Assembly: GCF_047948215.1 (NCBI RefSeq)
Contig: NC_134463.1
Coordinates: 59,030,201 to 59,094,200 of the forward strand
Direction of reading: 5' to 3'
Source: Lycorma delicatula
Taxonomy: Eukaryota; Arthropoda; Insecta; Hemiptera; Fulgoridae
DNA length: 64,000 bases
Part shown: in pieces, positions 25,080 to 36,473 of the stretch
Layout: the number at the start of each line of letters is the position of its first letter
Numbering within the stretch: position 1 is the stretch's first letter
The notes under the pieces: generated by a model
Told to the model about the DNA's origin: nothing
Databases searched by the model: none
The model's input: the letters and a program-made list of their open reading frames with translations, nothing else
Program-made: the position numbers and the translations under genes

Positions 25080-25217
25080 TTAACGTGTTTCTATATATAA
25101 ACATGCACGGATTGATATAAAACCTAATGTAAATAACTCTGCCGCAATTTTTTTTTTATTTTATCCTTTTTTCACATCCTTGTACAATTTGTTTGAATCA
25201 GATAATCTGATAATTTC

Positions 25218-25218
<1 letters not shown>

Positions 25219-25278
<60 letters not shown>
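25219..25278. repeat. (TA)n microsatellite
   Basis: Nearly thirty TA units, the longest in the window. Confidence 0.95.
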
Positions 25279-25280
<2 letters not shown>

Positions 25281-25796
25281 CTCTTACATAAATTGGATGT
25301 ATGAAGAAACGAAAAAAAATTTCACTTTATATCTGCAAGTGAAGTAAAGAAAAAGTTTCATGTAAAAATGGTCATTTTCGAATTATAGTTGGCGAAAAAA
25401 TTCACCTTGATTTCGCTCCGAGGGTAAAATAAAGCCAACTAATATTCATGAAACTAAGGAGTAGTAGTTAATCCAGTCGAAGGAGCGGGAAATTGGCTGT
25501 AAGGAGTAGGAAAGATAAATTAAGGAGTAAATTCGATGGTTTTTGAGCCAAAAAATTGATAAAATAATTTTTCTTACTGATGAGACAATTTTTTTAAGAA
25601 ATGGAAAAATAATCAAAAAATAATATGATGTAGCTCGGAGCGGTAGAAAGTTGGAGACATCTGATGCATCAGTTATGATTTACTGTTGCTTTTCCTTTTA
25701 AAATCGAAAAAATGTCTGCATCGATTTTATTTATAATCGATTTGAAAATACATTTGCTGGCTTTATTAATCGCTAAAAACATATTAATAGCATTTA

Positions 25797-25962
25797 ATAG
25801 CCGGCCTCCGTGGTGCAAGTGGTAGCGTCTGAGCCTTTCATCCGGAAGTTCGGAGTTCGAATCCCGGACAGGCATGGCATTTTCACGCGTTAAAAAATTT
25901 CCATTTAATCTCATCCTCTAAAGCAATACCTAACGGTAGTCCAGGAGCCTTAAAAACACTAG
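25797..25962 (+). mobile_element. SINE-B copy 2, most complete tRNA-like head
   Basis: The head GCCTCCGTGGTGCAAGTGG contains an A-box-like TGGTGCAAGTGG; the B box is GAGTTCGAATCCC; then CAGGCATGGCATTTTC and the shared tail CATCCTCTAAAGCAATACCT and GGTAGTCCAGGAGCC. It is about 165 bp, shorter than SINE-A. It is not scored as a functional tRNA gene because the anticodon and acceptor arms are not convincing and the same unit recurs elsewhere. The minus ORF 25669-25914 is a shadow. Confidence 0.88.
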
Positions 25963-26444
25963 AATTTAAGGAAAAAGTATGAAGTTTTTAAGTTCGTTGA
26001 TCTAAGGAAATTTTAAACGTGATATTTAGGCTTTGACATTTTATCACGACTTTGTACTCTTCAATTTTGAGGATAGTAGTCTCTAAAAATTTAGAGACCT
26101 AATGATTCCTTAAGGAATAATCAGGTTGTGAGTTGATCTAGTTTATAAAACTTTGCTCTGAACCATCGATTAGTAATATACATACGATAAGTCTTGTGAT
26201 TTTTTGCGTAATTTTAATTTTATAGTTTTTTATTATTATATTTGTTTTAGAAAGAAGGAAAACGCAGTCTTTCCGTAACTATTGGTTTGGCAGCATGCCT
26301 TTGTAATATTTGCTTTTCTGTTATTTTACTAGTATTTGTGTAACGAATTTTTAAATTGTGATATTAATTTTTTTAAAATTTATTCTTGTTTCTAAACAAT
26401 TTGTAACATTTACCGATGATTAATAATCAAAATATGCGTTTAGT

Positions 26445-26705
26445 TTTGTACATACTTTTCGAAGAAAAGAAAGGTATTACTTCCGGTCGCACGGTGGATT
26501 GGGGGGTCGGTAAAGAATTTTCTTTACGTTTTTGAGATATGGTACGAAAATACCTTTGATATAAAAAATTCTGTGGCTTGAAAATCTTCAAAAATACTAG
26601 ATCAATTTCATTGAAATTTAGATCTGCTGTAGTGGAATATCTGAAGTTGTACATGAAAATTTCATGAAAAGTGGTTTAGTTCTTTAGCTACTCTCAATTT
26701 AAGGA
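26445..26705 (+). repeat. interspersed repeat G, copy 2
   Basis: It shares with 12230-12680 the ordered words TTCCGGTCGCACG, AAGAATTTTCTTTACG, GGTACGAAAAT, AAATTCTGTGGCTTG and ATCAATTTCATTG. There is no ORF. The boundaries are set by where similarity stops. Confidence 0.6.
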
Positions 26706-26937
26706 AGACAACAGACCACATAACTCCATTTTGAGGTTATGTTGATTTGTATTGATGTATTTTTAATATGCGCTTTAGCTGTGATTCATAGTAGTAGGTA
26801 TACAGTACTACTACTATGTACCAGCTATATACTGTATGTATGTGGTTCATAGTACTACAGTTTATGTTTGTTAATCGACGTATTTAGTGCATCGTATCTG
26901 AAAATCAGTGCGTTTAATGAAAGTTATAATATTTAAA

Positions 26938-27246
26938 ACCCATCAGGTTGGTCTAATGGTGAACGCAACTTCCCAAATCAGCTGATTTGGAAATCGATAG
27001 ATGCAGCATTCAAGTCCTAGTTAAGTCAGTTATTTTTACACGGACTTGAATACTAGATCGTGGATACCGGTATTCTTTGGTGGTTGGGTTTTAATTAACC
27101 ACACATCTCAGGAATGGTTTAACTGAGACTGTACTACACTTCTTTACACTAAAGAAGACTACAGTTCATTTACACTCATACATATCATCCTCATTCATCC
27201 TTTGAAGTAATACCTGACCGTAATTCCCGGAGGCTAAACAGGACAA
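26938..27246 (+). mobile_element. SINE-A copy 4
   Basis: Head CATCAGGTTGGTCTAATGG, body GTGGATACCGGTATTCTTTG, tail CCTTTGAAGTAATACCTGAC then GGAGGCTAAACAGG. A duplicated GAAAGTT occurs on both sides (near 26920 and 27253), but the longer flanks no longer match well. Confidence 0.88.
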
Positions 27247-27250
27247 AGGA

Positions 27251-29843
27251 AGGAAAGTTGAAGACTTAAAGTTAGCTTGATCAACAGAAATCACTTTCAT
27301 GCTTACATTACGTTAACGGATAGACAAAATGGTTTCTCATCTTCCTCAATAGGTGAAAAATTACAGAATTTTTTTCAGTCTTGTCCGTGTAGTGGAGTTA
27401 GAATAGAAAAATGTGCAGAACCACATCTTTATCCAAATATCATAAATATTTAAAAAAAATGAAATGTTCATACAGACTTAGCAAGTTCGATACAAATCGG
27501 CCAATAAGCGTTACATAAAGCGGAGTAATCAAGTTTCTGTTTTTACTGCGGAATGAAAAGTACGTACGGTAAGAACAATTAAGGTTACACGATAGATGAC
27601 GAAACGTGTGAAAATTTATTTCAGAAGTTAAATTTTAGAACACAGTAAAATTTACTCAGTAATGAGTTTATTTCCGTATAGTAGTATAAATTTTCATTAA
27701 AAACAAAGTAATAATAGTAACAATAATAATAAACTGACAAAAAGAACGAATGAGACGTTACATTACGTCATTTCACTCAGTACGGTGTTTATCGCTCTGT
27801 TATACATATGGTGGGTGTTTGTTGGCAGTTTCTAGTTTCTAACGGTCACGAATCTCCTTGGTATATTATTTACATTACACCACTAAACTAGTACGACTAG
27901 TTAACGGATAAACTCTGATGAGAGAATGATGTAAAGAGAATTTCATGATAATTAGATGAACCTTTTAAGAATAGAATAATGAAAAAAAAACAAACAGCTG
28001 ATTATATATTCATGGACTGATTCTGTACTACAGTCACATTTTGATTAACACAAAAAAATTATATAATGTAATAATGTTTATAATTGAAAGTTGTTGTTAA
28101 AAACATTTTCAAAGAGAATTATTTTTTTAATCTTAACTTACCACTATTTTAATTTACGTAAACGTTTAATTTATTTTTTATTTCTGTTTAATAAGAAAGA
28201 CACAATCATTCCTGGATATAAAAACGTGCTTTGGATTTATAATATACCACGTAAAACCCATAAACGGTTCAACTCGTATGCATTCTCTGAAAAGTTACGG
28301 AAGTTCGTATGCATTAAAGTTTCTTCTCTATGGATGCACAATGAACAAACTCGTACCTTAGCCACAGCCTTTGTTTTCATGTTTTGATAATTGAAAATAA
28401 ATGCAGGCTATGTTCAAACAAAAATATGAAATTTCTTTCAAATTATATACTATTTTATCTAATAAGAAATTTAATCTTTTAAAATGTATTTTAATAAACT
28501 GTGTTAATATTGACATATTGTCTTTCCCTAAAAATTTATTCAATTTCATATTAAAAAAAAAAAGACAAAAAGTAATATTTAAATTAAAACTTAGATGATG
28601 AATTAGTCGGTCCCTCACCCCAAAGTCGTTATATTCGGGTTGACTATTTTGACAATGGGAAAGATAAACAACAATTAATAATTAATTACATATTCGAATA
28701 CAATACCAACGTGCTTGCTATTACTCATCTAAGCAGCACTTCGGCAAATTAATTACTTAATAAAAAAAAATAATAAAAAAATCTAGCGAGTTTCATCCCG
28801 TTATTTTATTTTCAACAATTTTATAATGCAGATATAAAATGTTTAATGAATGAAGGTGTATAATATGTATAAACAAAAGTGTGCACGATTATTTGTATTC
28901 GTAAAACAGTAAAGAAGAATTATACATTGACGTCAAACGTAGCATTCCTCTGACGTAACAGCTATTATTATTATTATTAGAATTATTCTTATAAATTCAT
29001 TAATAAACTGTTTTACTATAAGTAATAAAACGTCATATCTACAAACACATGTGCAACCCATTTGTTTAATAAAAATATTTTTTGCGTTATTAAAAAAAAA
29101 ATTATTTACATGTGAATGAAAATAAAAATAAAATATAAAATAATATAAATAATAAAAATAAAATTAAAAAAAAAATGTATTATCTCAGTCGAATTCTGGT
29201 AGTTTACACACACAATAGAAAGCTGATTTTTTTTTAAATTTTATTTAAATGAGAGACATTTTTTAAATAATTTATAACGAGTACACATACGTATTAACAA
29301 GGTGTAGTGTGCTGTTAACGTATCTACTTAAACCCTTTGAAGATCACTTGATTTTTCGTTAGGTTCAGTTTTATGCTAAAAAGAGCAACTGGCGATTTTT
29401 GTCAATCTTATTTGATGGGAGAAAGACGATTTGACGAAATTTCGTCAGTGTCAAGATGCCGTTTGTACAAATCACGTGTTTGCTTATGGCAGACATGGCA
29501 GTCGCGTGATAGAGATTACGTTTGTTATTGTTTGAAGTTGCACGTCACGTCGCAATTAATATTTGGATGGTAAACAAAAATAGTTATTAGTTTGATACAT
29601 TTTGTTTTATTTACTCGTACATTGTTTTGAGTTAGCCGTGAGATTATAGTTCCTTCCGAGTGAAAAGGAATGCTTTATTTTATTTATTTAGTTTTTTACA
29701 AACTCTATTTATTGGTGTGTTGCATAGTACGTAGATGAGCCGAGAACAGCGTGCGTTTATCATTGTTTTTAGGTGTTTGTGACGTTCGAATCATAATATT
29801 ATACTTATTTCATTTATTGTTTTGATTTTTTTCGGGAAATATT
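27251..29843. other. AT-rich non-coding stretch
   Basis: No convincing gene. The open frames at 28091-28387, 28358-28618 and 29373-29573 have no recognisable motif and are AT-driven. A pair of CRE-like words lies at 28928-28958 (listed separately). Confidence 0.5.
28928..28958. promoter_or_regulatory. pair of CRE/ATF-like words
   Basis: A perfect TGACGTCA palindrome at 28928-28935 is followed by TGACGTAA at 28951-28958. Two related bZIP-type words within 31 bp are noticeable, but chance cannot be excluded. Confidence 0.25.
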
Positions 29844-30171
29844 TATTAGCGAGTTGCTTTTCATTCTTTTTCCTGTTTAACCTCCGGTAACTACCGTTTA
29901 GATAATTCTTCAGAGGATGAATGAGGATGATATGTATGAATGTAAATGAAGTGTAGTCTTGTACATTCTCAGTTCGACCATTCCTGAGATGTGTGGTTAA
30001 TTGAAAACCAACCACCAAAGAACACCGGTATCCACGATCTAGTATTCAATTCCATGTAAAAATATCTGGCTTTAATACCACTTGAACGCTGTAACTCTCG
30101 ACTTCCAAATCAGCTGATTTGGGAAGGCGCGTTAACCACTAGACCAACCCGGTGGGTATTAGCGAGTTGCT
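29844..30171 (-). mobile_element. SINE-A copy 5 with a perfect 15-bp target-site duplication
   Basis: A complete reverse-oriented SINE-A: tail complement (TGTTTAACCTCCGG) near 29872, head complement (CTAGACCAACCCGGTGGG) near 30139-30156. TATTAGCGAGTTGCT occurs perfectly at 29844-29858 and 30157-30171. This is the best-preserved insertion in the window and gives the element boundaries. Confidence 0.95.
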
Positions 30172-30594
30172 ATAACGTTCAAAATGAACGGTGTAATTCG
30201 AACACGGAGTGAAATTGATGGGGAACGTAGGAATGTTCATTCTGATAGTGATTTATATACTGATTGTACGGTAAAACTTAATTTTACTAATCTAACAAAA
30301 ATTTATCAATCTCTTGCCAAAAATCATGAAATTTTCAGATATAACCCAAAACAAGGCAACAATTCTAAAATATCATGATTTTCATAGAAAAATTGTTTCT
30401 TGATATTGAGTTTTTTAATTCAAACTGGTTGTTTTAGTTTTTTTGACATGAAACGTCTTTAAAAATCATACCGAAACATACGGGTACCACAACACAAATT
30501 TGTAGCGTAACGAAAAGGTATATATCGTCCTGCCTTAATAATTCCCTCATTATTAGTCTCAGAGACGTAAATGCGGTGTCATTTTATTACTTAC
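30172..30594. other. non-coding stretch
   Basis: A 64-aa frame from ATG 30184 to 30378 has no recognisable domain. Nothing else is seen. Confidence 0.5.
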
Positions 30595-30800
30595 ATGGTC
30601 AACTCGCCGATACATTTGAGTTTGCGTCACTGAGGAGTGGGTTGTCGGGGAGGGGGCACAGCGCAGATCGGCCAAAACTGGCGCTCTCGCTCATTTCCAT
30701 TCAGTGTAACTCACAACTTAGCGACGTAGCGCGGTGATTCGTGTGTTTGTGTTTAGAGTTTGTCGAGAATAAACGTGTAAAAAAAGAATAAAAATTCAAT

Positions 30801-30917
30801 ATGTCAGCCTCAGCCCGTAGAAAAGCCAGCCGGAAATATAAATTACGCAAATCGTTGAAAAGGAAAGGTTATGGGCCACGCACAGATACCCCTAATATCC
30901 GGTGCCGAGCGAGCTAG
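30801..30917 (+). CDS. short basic ORF overlapping the next ORF (38 aa)
   Basis: An ATG at 30801 opens a 38-codon frame very rich in Arg and Lys (MSASARRKASRKYKLRKSLK...). It ends at TAG 30917, inside the 30871 ORF, in a different frame. It may be an upstream ORF, or the true N-terminus of the next ORF after a single frameshift. Function unknown. Confidence 0.25.
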   Translation: MSASARRKASRKYKLRKSLKRKGYGPRTDTPNIRCRAS

Positions 30918-31188
30918 ACTGTTCCGGGAGCGTTGCAAAGCTGGCACGGTGCGCTCAGTGAACGACGCCGACGGCGCGAGCACCTCTATCGCTGCTGTAC
31001 CCGAACTAATGGACATAACGAGTGAAGATAACAACGCCCATATATCTGTCAAAGATGTCCCCGGGCTGATGGACATCAACATCAGTCGAATTGATGCGAT
31101 GCAGGACCGTCGGCGTGCAGCAGTCAAACTCTTCAAAACGGTATTTGAAAATAATCCGTTTTATGTCTCTTATTTCTCCTATCTCTGA
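30871..31188 (+). CDS. hypothetical 105-aa protein, probably mobile-element derived
   Basis: The ORF runs from ATG 30871 to TGA 31188. Near the N-terminus it has AERARLFRERCKAG, a basic heptad-like motif of the AER-R-x-R-x-R-x-K type seen at the start of several insect transposon-associated ORFs and some DNA-binding proteins (recalled, not searched). The middle (residues ~30-75) is acidic and contains a repeated unit, PELMDI and PGLMDI, so it may include an internal duplication. The C-terminus ends FKTVFENNPFYVSYFSYL. Codon use is GC-rich, unlike the flanks. It may be truncated. A host gene cannot be excluded. Confidence 0.35.
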   Translation: MGHAQIPLISGAERARLFRERCKAGTVRSVNDADGASTSIAAVPELMDITSEDNNAHISVKDVPGLMDINISRIDAMQDRRRAAVKLFKTVFENNPFYVSYFSYL

Positions 31189-31335
31189 CCAATGTTAAAC
31201 AGAATTGACGACGAATATTAGTCGAAATAAATGTCATGCATCGTTTAGTGTCTGTTTTATGGTAAAATTAAATTTAGTACGCAGTCAGTGTTTTGTTTTT
31301 ATTTCAATTCAATACACTAAAAGTAACTCACTGAC

Positions 31336-31475
31336 GTACAGACCGATCAATTTATGTAGAGTTGAGACCAAATGAAGGAACTAAAATTTTCCATTGGAGA
31401 CTTTCAGTTTTGTTCAGAAAATACGATGGTGGCTCTCCCATTTAACTCTAAATAAGTTGGTCGGTCTGTAGCTCG
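31336..31475. mobile_element. small foldback/MITE-like element
   Basis: Left arm TACAGACCGATCAATTTATG then TAGAGTT (from 31339); the right arm read in reverse is TACAGACCGACCAACTTATT then TAGAGTT (31439-31472). The ~27-bp arms are inverted and separated by about 75 bp. No ORF. It sits just downstream of the GC-rich ORF segment. Confidence 0.7.
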
Positions 31476-31904
31476 GAAAAACTTCATTCATGGTCTGTAA
31501 CGTTTCACGTAAATCCAACAGCCGTGCGCCCCGACACAGTCCCACCCGATTTTTTTATTTTCTTTTTTGGGTTTCTCTACTCTTTAGAAAAATTTTCGAA
31601 TAAGTTAACCATAAAAACATTTCTAGTTTATAGTGCATTAGTTTTCCTACAATTTAAAAAAATATTGGTAATAAAAAAAATTTTATAAATTTTTTAGCAC
31701 TAGCTTACAAATAGTCACCATAAGATACTTTACAGTTTTTTTTTACTAAGAATAATATAAGCATACGATTTTTTTAACCTCCAAAAAAGGTTTTGTCCTC
31801 AAAGAGTTAAAATAATATTTTGAATAAAAAAGTAACACAGCAAAAAGCCGATTATTTACTGAATCATTAGTTAAAAGTTCTGAACTATATTATTATAATA
31901 AAAA
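31476..31904. other. non-coding stretch
   Basis: Apart from the GC-rich words near 31520-31550 noted for the preceding segment, nothing is recognised. Confidence 0.5.
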
Positions 31905-32075
31905 GTGCCACCGGTAAGTGTAAGTGTAAAAGAACACCGGTATACACGTTCTAGTATTCAAATTCGAATAAAATTTACCTTTCTTATGATCTGAATCTGA
32001 GAACTTCGACTTCGAAATTAGCCGATTTACGACGACGAATTTACCTCTATACCAACCCGGTGGGATACTGTGTAA
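31905..32075 (-). mobile_element. SINE-A copy 6, tail missing
   Basis: The reverse-oriented head (complement ACCAACCCGGTGGG near 32053-32066) and half of the body (AGAACACCGGTATACACG) are present. The tail beyond about 31905 is absent, replaced by a short AAGTGTAAGTGTAAA repeat. Confidence 0.8.
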
Positions 32076-32128
32076 ATTATTTATTTAGAAACGAAATTTT
32101 ATCCTTAATTTTTTAAATTTAAAAAATT

Positions 32129-32757
32129 GATGTGGAACCACATGACTTCCTTGTACGCCTATTAAATTACATATACACTTTTTTTTTTTTTTTTTAATGA
32201 AACAATAAAAATTTTATTGCATTAATTACTTCTGATATTTTTTTCTTTTTTTTATAGTTATTATTGAATTATTATTTATAGTAAAACTTTTTACAATTAG
32301 AAGTTAATAATTATTAATAAATCAATATATTTAAATAAAAAAAAGGAGAAGAAGTCGGATTCGAACTGATGTGCCTCCCCTTTGTAAGATCCAAATATTT
32401 CATTTATTAAAATTTGATTTGGCTATTACTCCGGAACCAATGAAAATAAGTACCACTTTTGATATATCGTTGAAAAGCTCTCAATGAAGCTTATTACTGC
32501 AGTTAAGAAAAAGTCCAAAATCCAATTTTTTTTTATTTTTGGCTTTTTTGGAAACTTTTCAGTCCGATTGCACTCAAAAGGGGAGGTGCACAACTAAATA
32601 TTAGAACAGTTCTAAAACCAAAATTTCAACATCCTACGGCTAATCATTTTTGAGTTATGCGAGATACATCCGTACATACGTTCTAACGTTTGTACAGACG
32701 TCACGCCCAAACTAGTAAAAATGGATATTTCCGTTGAAAACCGAAATTTTTCGGAAA
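32129..32757 (-). mobile_element. HP1 element copy 4 (short form, hairpin end lost)
   Basis: It starts GATGTGGAACCACATGACTT and CCTTGTACGCC, includes the reverse T-arm CGGATTCGAACTGATG near 32356, and stops inside the GAAATTTTTCGGAAACC block. The terminal ACTTCC hairpin is gone and a fragment of HP2 abuts the break. Confidence 0.88.
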
Positions 32758-32805
32758 CCAAAGAAATATTTTTTTAAAATAAAATGATAAATATTTTTAA
32801 TTATG

Positions 32806-32844
<39 letters not shown>

Positions 32845-32875
32845 AGCCGTGCATCAGAAGCAACCCACAGTTTTC
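32758..32875 (+). mobile_element. HP2 fragment (right-end microsatellite part)
   Basis: AATAAAATGATAAATATTTT, a TG run at about 32809-32836 and TAAGCCGTGCATCAGAAGC match the right part of the HP2 copies. The actual terminal inverted motif is missing. Confidence 0.75.
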
Positions 32876-35800
32876 GCCACTTACTTTTGTTGGTTCTTCG
32901 ATTTATTTCTTTGTTTAAATATTTATTCTTTGTGTGATCGATAAGACTATTTTTTTGTGTTTTCTTTGCTTTTTATGTTCTGAACGTGATCAATGTACTT
33001 TGGACTCATCTTTGTGCTTATTTATGTTTATTATATATTTATTTGTACATTTATTTGTATAAGATACATAAGCATACTTATGTATATATGTACAGTTCTT
33101 TGAAAAATTTCAATGGAAACTCCTCTTTGTATGTCATTTATTTTAATATTAAAATTTACTTATGGTCTCTGTAAATTGGAACCGATTGTAAATTAAACAC
33201 TCCGGGAAAAAATATGTTTGATGTAGCCTATATCGCTTGTTTTCATTTAATTATTAAGTAAATGATTATATTGTTTATTAATTTACAGCGAAATATTTTA
33301 ATTTTAAAATTCATCGTCATTGGATAACTTTTTTTTCAGTATATGAACTGCAATTGACCATAAATATAATTCAATAACTGCAATATTTTAGTTTACATTC
33401 TAAATATATAAATATTTTTATCATTCATATTTTTTGTTGTTTAATATAGATTTAAAGGTTACTGACATTTACTTTACTCGATATTGTTTTTTTTTTTTAG
33501 AATGTAAAGTTAATTCCAAGTGTTCGGTCGGTCGGTTTGATGTAGTTAGGGGTTTGTCAGTTAGGGTGCTATGGGATTGAAAGTGCATTGACCGTCTGCC
33601 TGGCGTTTAATATTAACTCTCTACTATTCCCAGTTATTACTGGTGTTATCAACCTTACTCTGAGGTTAATTTAGTTCTTTGTAAAGTTTCCCTTTTATAA
33701 CATTTTTTTGTTTATTTGTGTGTAAATAATTTGTTAGTAGAATGTAGTAAACCGTTGTTTACTTATTTCAGTAGTATCATTTTATTTTATCTCACAAAAA
33801 AAAAGAAAACTTAAAGGTCTGAAATTTTGAATAACTTTTTTTCTGAAATGTTGTGTGTATTTTAATTGATGTCTCATTATTTTATTTGTAATCTTGCTAT
33901 TAAGAATGTTTTCAACGAAATGACCTTTTTTAGAATTATTTTCTTTACAAAGAGTAATTTTTGTGTTTTTATTATTTTTTCTTTACGGGCTGCAAACCCG
34001 ATTGTAATCTGTTTGGTTCATTTTTTATTTATTTGAACCTTAAGTACTTCCACAGAATAGGAATTGAGATCTATTTAAGAGTATCTACATGATTTTCTGT
34101 ACAGATTTTGGATTTCGGTTTTCCAGAATCTTAGAAGCTTGACCGCTTATCCGTCCAACGGGTATTTCTGTTACTGTATCTCGCTCAGGCGGATTTAAAA
34201 ATAGAAATATTGTTGTTAAGTTTGAAACAGCTTTAATCTAAACGATTTTTTTCTTTTATTTTTAATCAGAATATAACCCTTCTGTTTATTGCTTTTTTTT
34301 TACACCTTCTCAACATAGGTTTTGTATAATTCTTTTTATTCTAATTTATAGTAATCCTCAGTTATTCGTCAGGAATGCATTTCAATAGTTTACTGTGAAT
34401 ATATAATCCTCATTGTTAACGATTATAGCGTTTTCTTTTATGTAATGTTAGAGTAAAACTTTTTTCTAGTGTATTTTCATACATCTTACGCAATTTTCTA
34501 CAATTTGTTTTAGAGTAAAAGTTTTTTAAAACGTGGAAATTTGAAAAAACTTGATACCCAAAATTTTGCCCGAACACTTTACTTTTCTTTTATAGCGACG
34601 CGACTGAAGTAAGGATCCGGGAAAGTAATATTGATGATTTTTCTTTATTTCTCTTTATGACGCACAGCTACTAACTTTTTTGCATTTTCTTTTGTGTTTG
34701 ATTATTAAATATACGGTAAGTTTTATTCAAATTCATATGGAAAAAATAGGACGTTTTAGGCTTATTTTAAATGTTATTAAGATGATAATCAACAACCATT
34801 CATATACCCCACTTAAAAAAAATCGGAATTTTTGCTTGGTTTTTGCCTTTTTTTTTTATAGATTTTTTTTTTAGTCTAGTCATAGCTATAATGTAAAGTT
34901 GTCTTGTGAATTTTAATCTGCTACCCGTGATTGGATTCACAGAATTTTCATCTAACGATTTCTTGTCAATTAGATACGCCATGTGTCCCACGAAGAGGTA
35001 TACGTTTTTGATTTAGTATCTCTCGCCCATTCCCCACCGATTCCATTGAATCTTTACAGACTTTTTAACGATAATTTTAAAAATTTTCTGTGAAAATTTC
35101 AACCTTCTAGGATTTATAGAGACAAAACGGCGGCTTTCAAATAAAAACATCAATTTCAGACTAACTACATCTTTTATTCATTACAAAATAGCCGGAAAAA
35201 TCATTTAAACCAGATTAAACAGTTGTTAAAACTGAATAAAACCAAGTTAGTAATTAGTCATAACTTTGCTTCGCCCCCTGTGTAAATATTTGCTAAAATG
35301 GGATTTAGAACTGAACAAAAAGTTAAATGTTGTGCGTAGGCCATTGTATTTGACAATCTATCAGAGTCCATACGATATTTCAGAATTGAATTTCCTAAAA
35401 TTGATCCATCAACCAAAATGTCAATTTCTAATTGAAAGTGTTTGTTGTTGAAAACCTATAATGGGGTAATTAATTCCTTCTTAGTATGGGAGTCCCCAAT
35501 GTAAAAAAATTCCTAATTTCAAATTTTTAATTATCAAAACGTACTTTAATAAATAGAAGGTACTAAAATAACCTAATATCTCACCCCTTATGGAAAAGCT
35601 CCCTAATTTAACAAAATATCGAAAAAATTGTTTAAATGTCAATTTTAATTTATTTAAACTCATTTTTAGTGATTAAAATAAAACCTCTGATGCTTGAGTC
35701 CCAAAAATTCAAAAACATATTTCTTTTAAATTGTGATACTAATATAATATTAAAATTGTTGGTTATTACTTTTTTTTTGTTGAATATTTTGGTTTCGAAA

Positions 35801-36060
35801 ATTAAAATTTAAGACTGAAATATAATCAAATAGGTAGATTTATACTTAATAAAAAAAGAATTTTAAATCGCTGCCATTAAAATTTATAATATAATATGTC
35901 GATAAAGAAATATGTGAAACTAATTGAACATTTTTCGTTAATATTTTATAATACATTTGTACGTTGTAAACAGAATTAAAAATTTTATTTTTGGATTTTA
36001 TTTTTCAATAAAAAGCGATTATTTTACCATAACGATAACACAAGTAGATCTTAAAATTAT
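32876..36060. other. AT-rich non-coding stretch
   Basis: No convincing gene. 33515-33690 is a little GC-richer with GGTCGGTCGGTTTG, but no frame or signal supports an exon. The short frames around 34680-35663 are chance. Confidence 0.5.
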
Positions 36061-36073
36061 TGAAATGAAAAAA

Positions 36074-36137
36074 TGAATTGCATAACTTGACCTGCTTAGC
36101 CGGGAAAGTTATGCAATTCATTGCCGGCTTTTTTTTA
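36074..36137. repeat. overlapping stem-loops followed by a T-run
   Basis: TGAATTGCATAACTT (36074-36088) is perfectly complementary to AAGTTATGCAATTCA (36106-36120). A second stem, AGCCGG (about 36098) with CCGGCT (about 36125), overlaps the first, so the two are mutually exclusive. A T-run follows. It could be the end of a hairpin-ended transposon. No partner copy is in the window. Confidence 0.6.
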
Positions 36138-36473
36138 TTAGAGACAATAAAAACTGTTTGGTATTCAATAAGTTTTACGGTATCAGACGATTTAATATCC
36201 GATATTTCATTAGTTAATCCATGGATATTAAATTTCTTAAATTTTACCTTTACATAAAATTTTTATAATAAAATAATTTTAATTTTTTGTGACGTAAGTT
36301 AATTTAAAAATCATATTAAAACTTTTTTCTTAATTAATTTGATTTATTTCAATTTCTTTGTTGTTCATAAATACGTTTATGTAATAGTATTAAACTTGAT
36401 GTCTCTTAATATCTCTTAATTATAACTTGGTATCTCTTAATTTGTAAAAGTTTAACTTTTGGAGAATTTCATT

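Larger units (their letters stand above)
23346..25796. other. non-coding stretch with possible control-type words
   Basis: Mostly AT-rich. A stem-loop lies at 23547-23585 (GCTAGT ... ACTAGC around the 16-bp palindrome AATGATTATAATCATT). The segment 24380-24730 is richer in GC; it has CCATGGTAAGTTTG near 24513, which resembles a splice donor, and an E2F-like TTTCTGGCGCCAAA (24713-24726). No coding exon can be supported. TA microsatellites are listed separately. Confidence 0.45.
30595..31250 (+). other. GC-rich transcription-unit-like segment around a short ORF
   Basis: This segment is much richer in GC than its flanks. It has an initiator-like TCAGTGT at 30701, a GC-rich stretch upstream (GGGGAGGGGGCACAGCGC) and no polyadenylation signal just after the ORF except AATAAA near 31227. 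It could be the 5' part of a mobile element or a small intronless gene. The upstream GTGGGTTGTCGGGG has a loose inverted partner near 31535-31550 (CCCCGACACAGTCCCAC), which would suit a DNA transposon. Confidence 0.35.

Noticed and set aside
25797..25872. Possible true tRNA gene
   Set aside because: Good A and B boxes, but the anticodon and acceptor arms do not fold convincingly and the same unit recurs as SINE-B with a tail.
28091..28618. Three overlapping AT-rich frames
   Set aside because: Composition-driven, on both strands, with no conserved motif.
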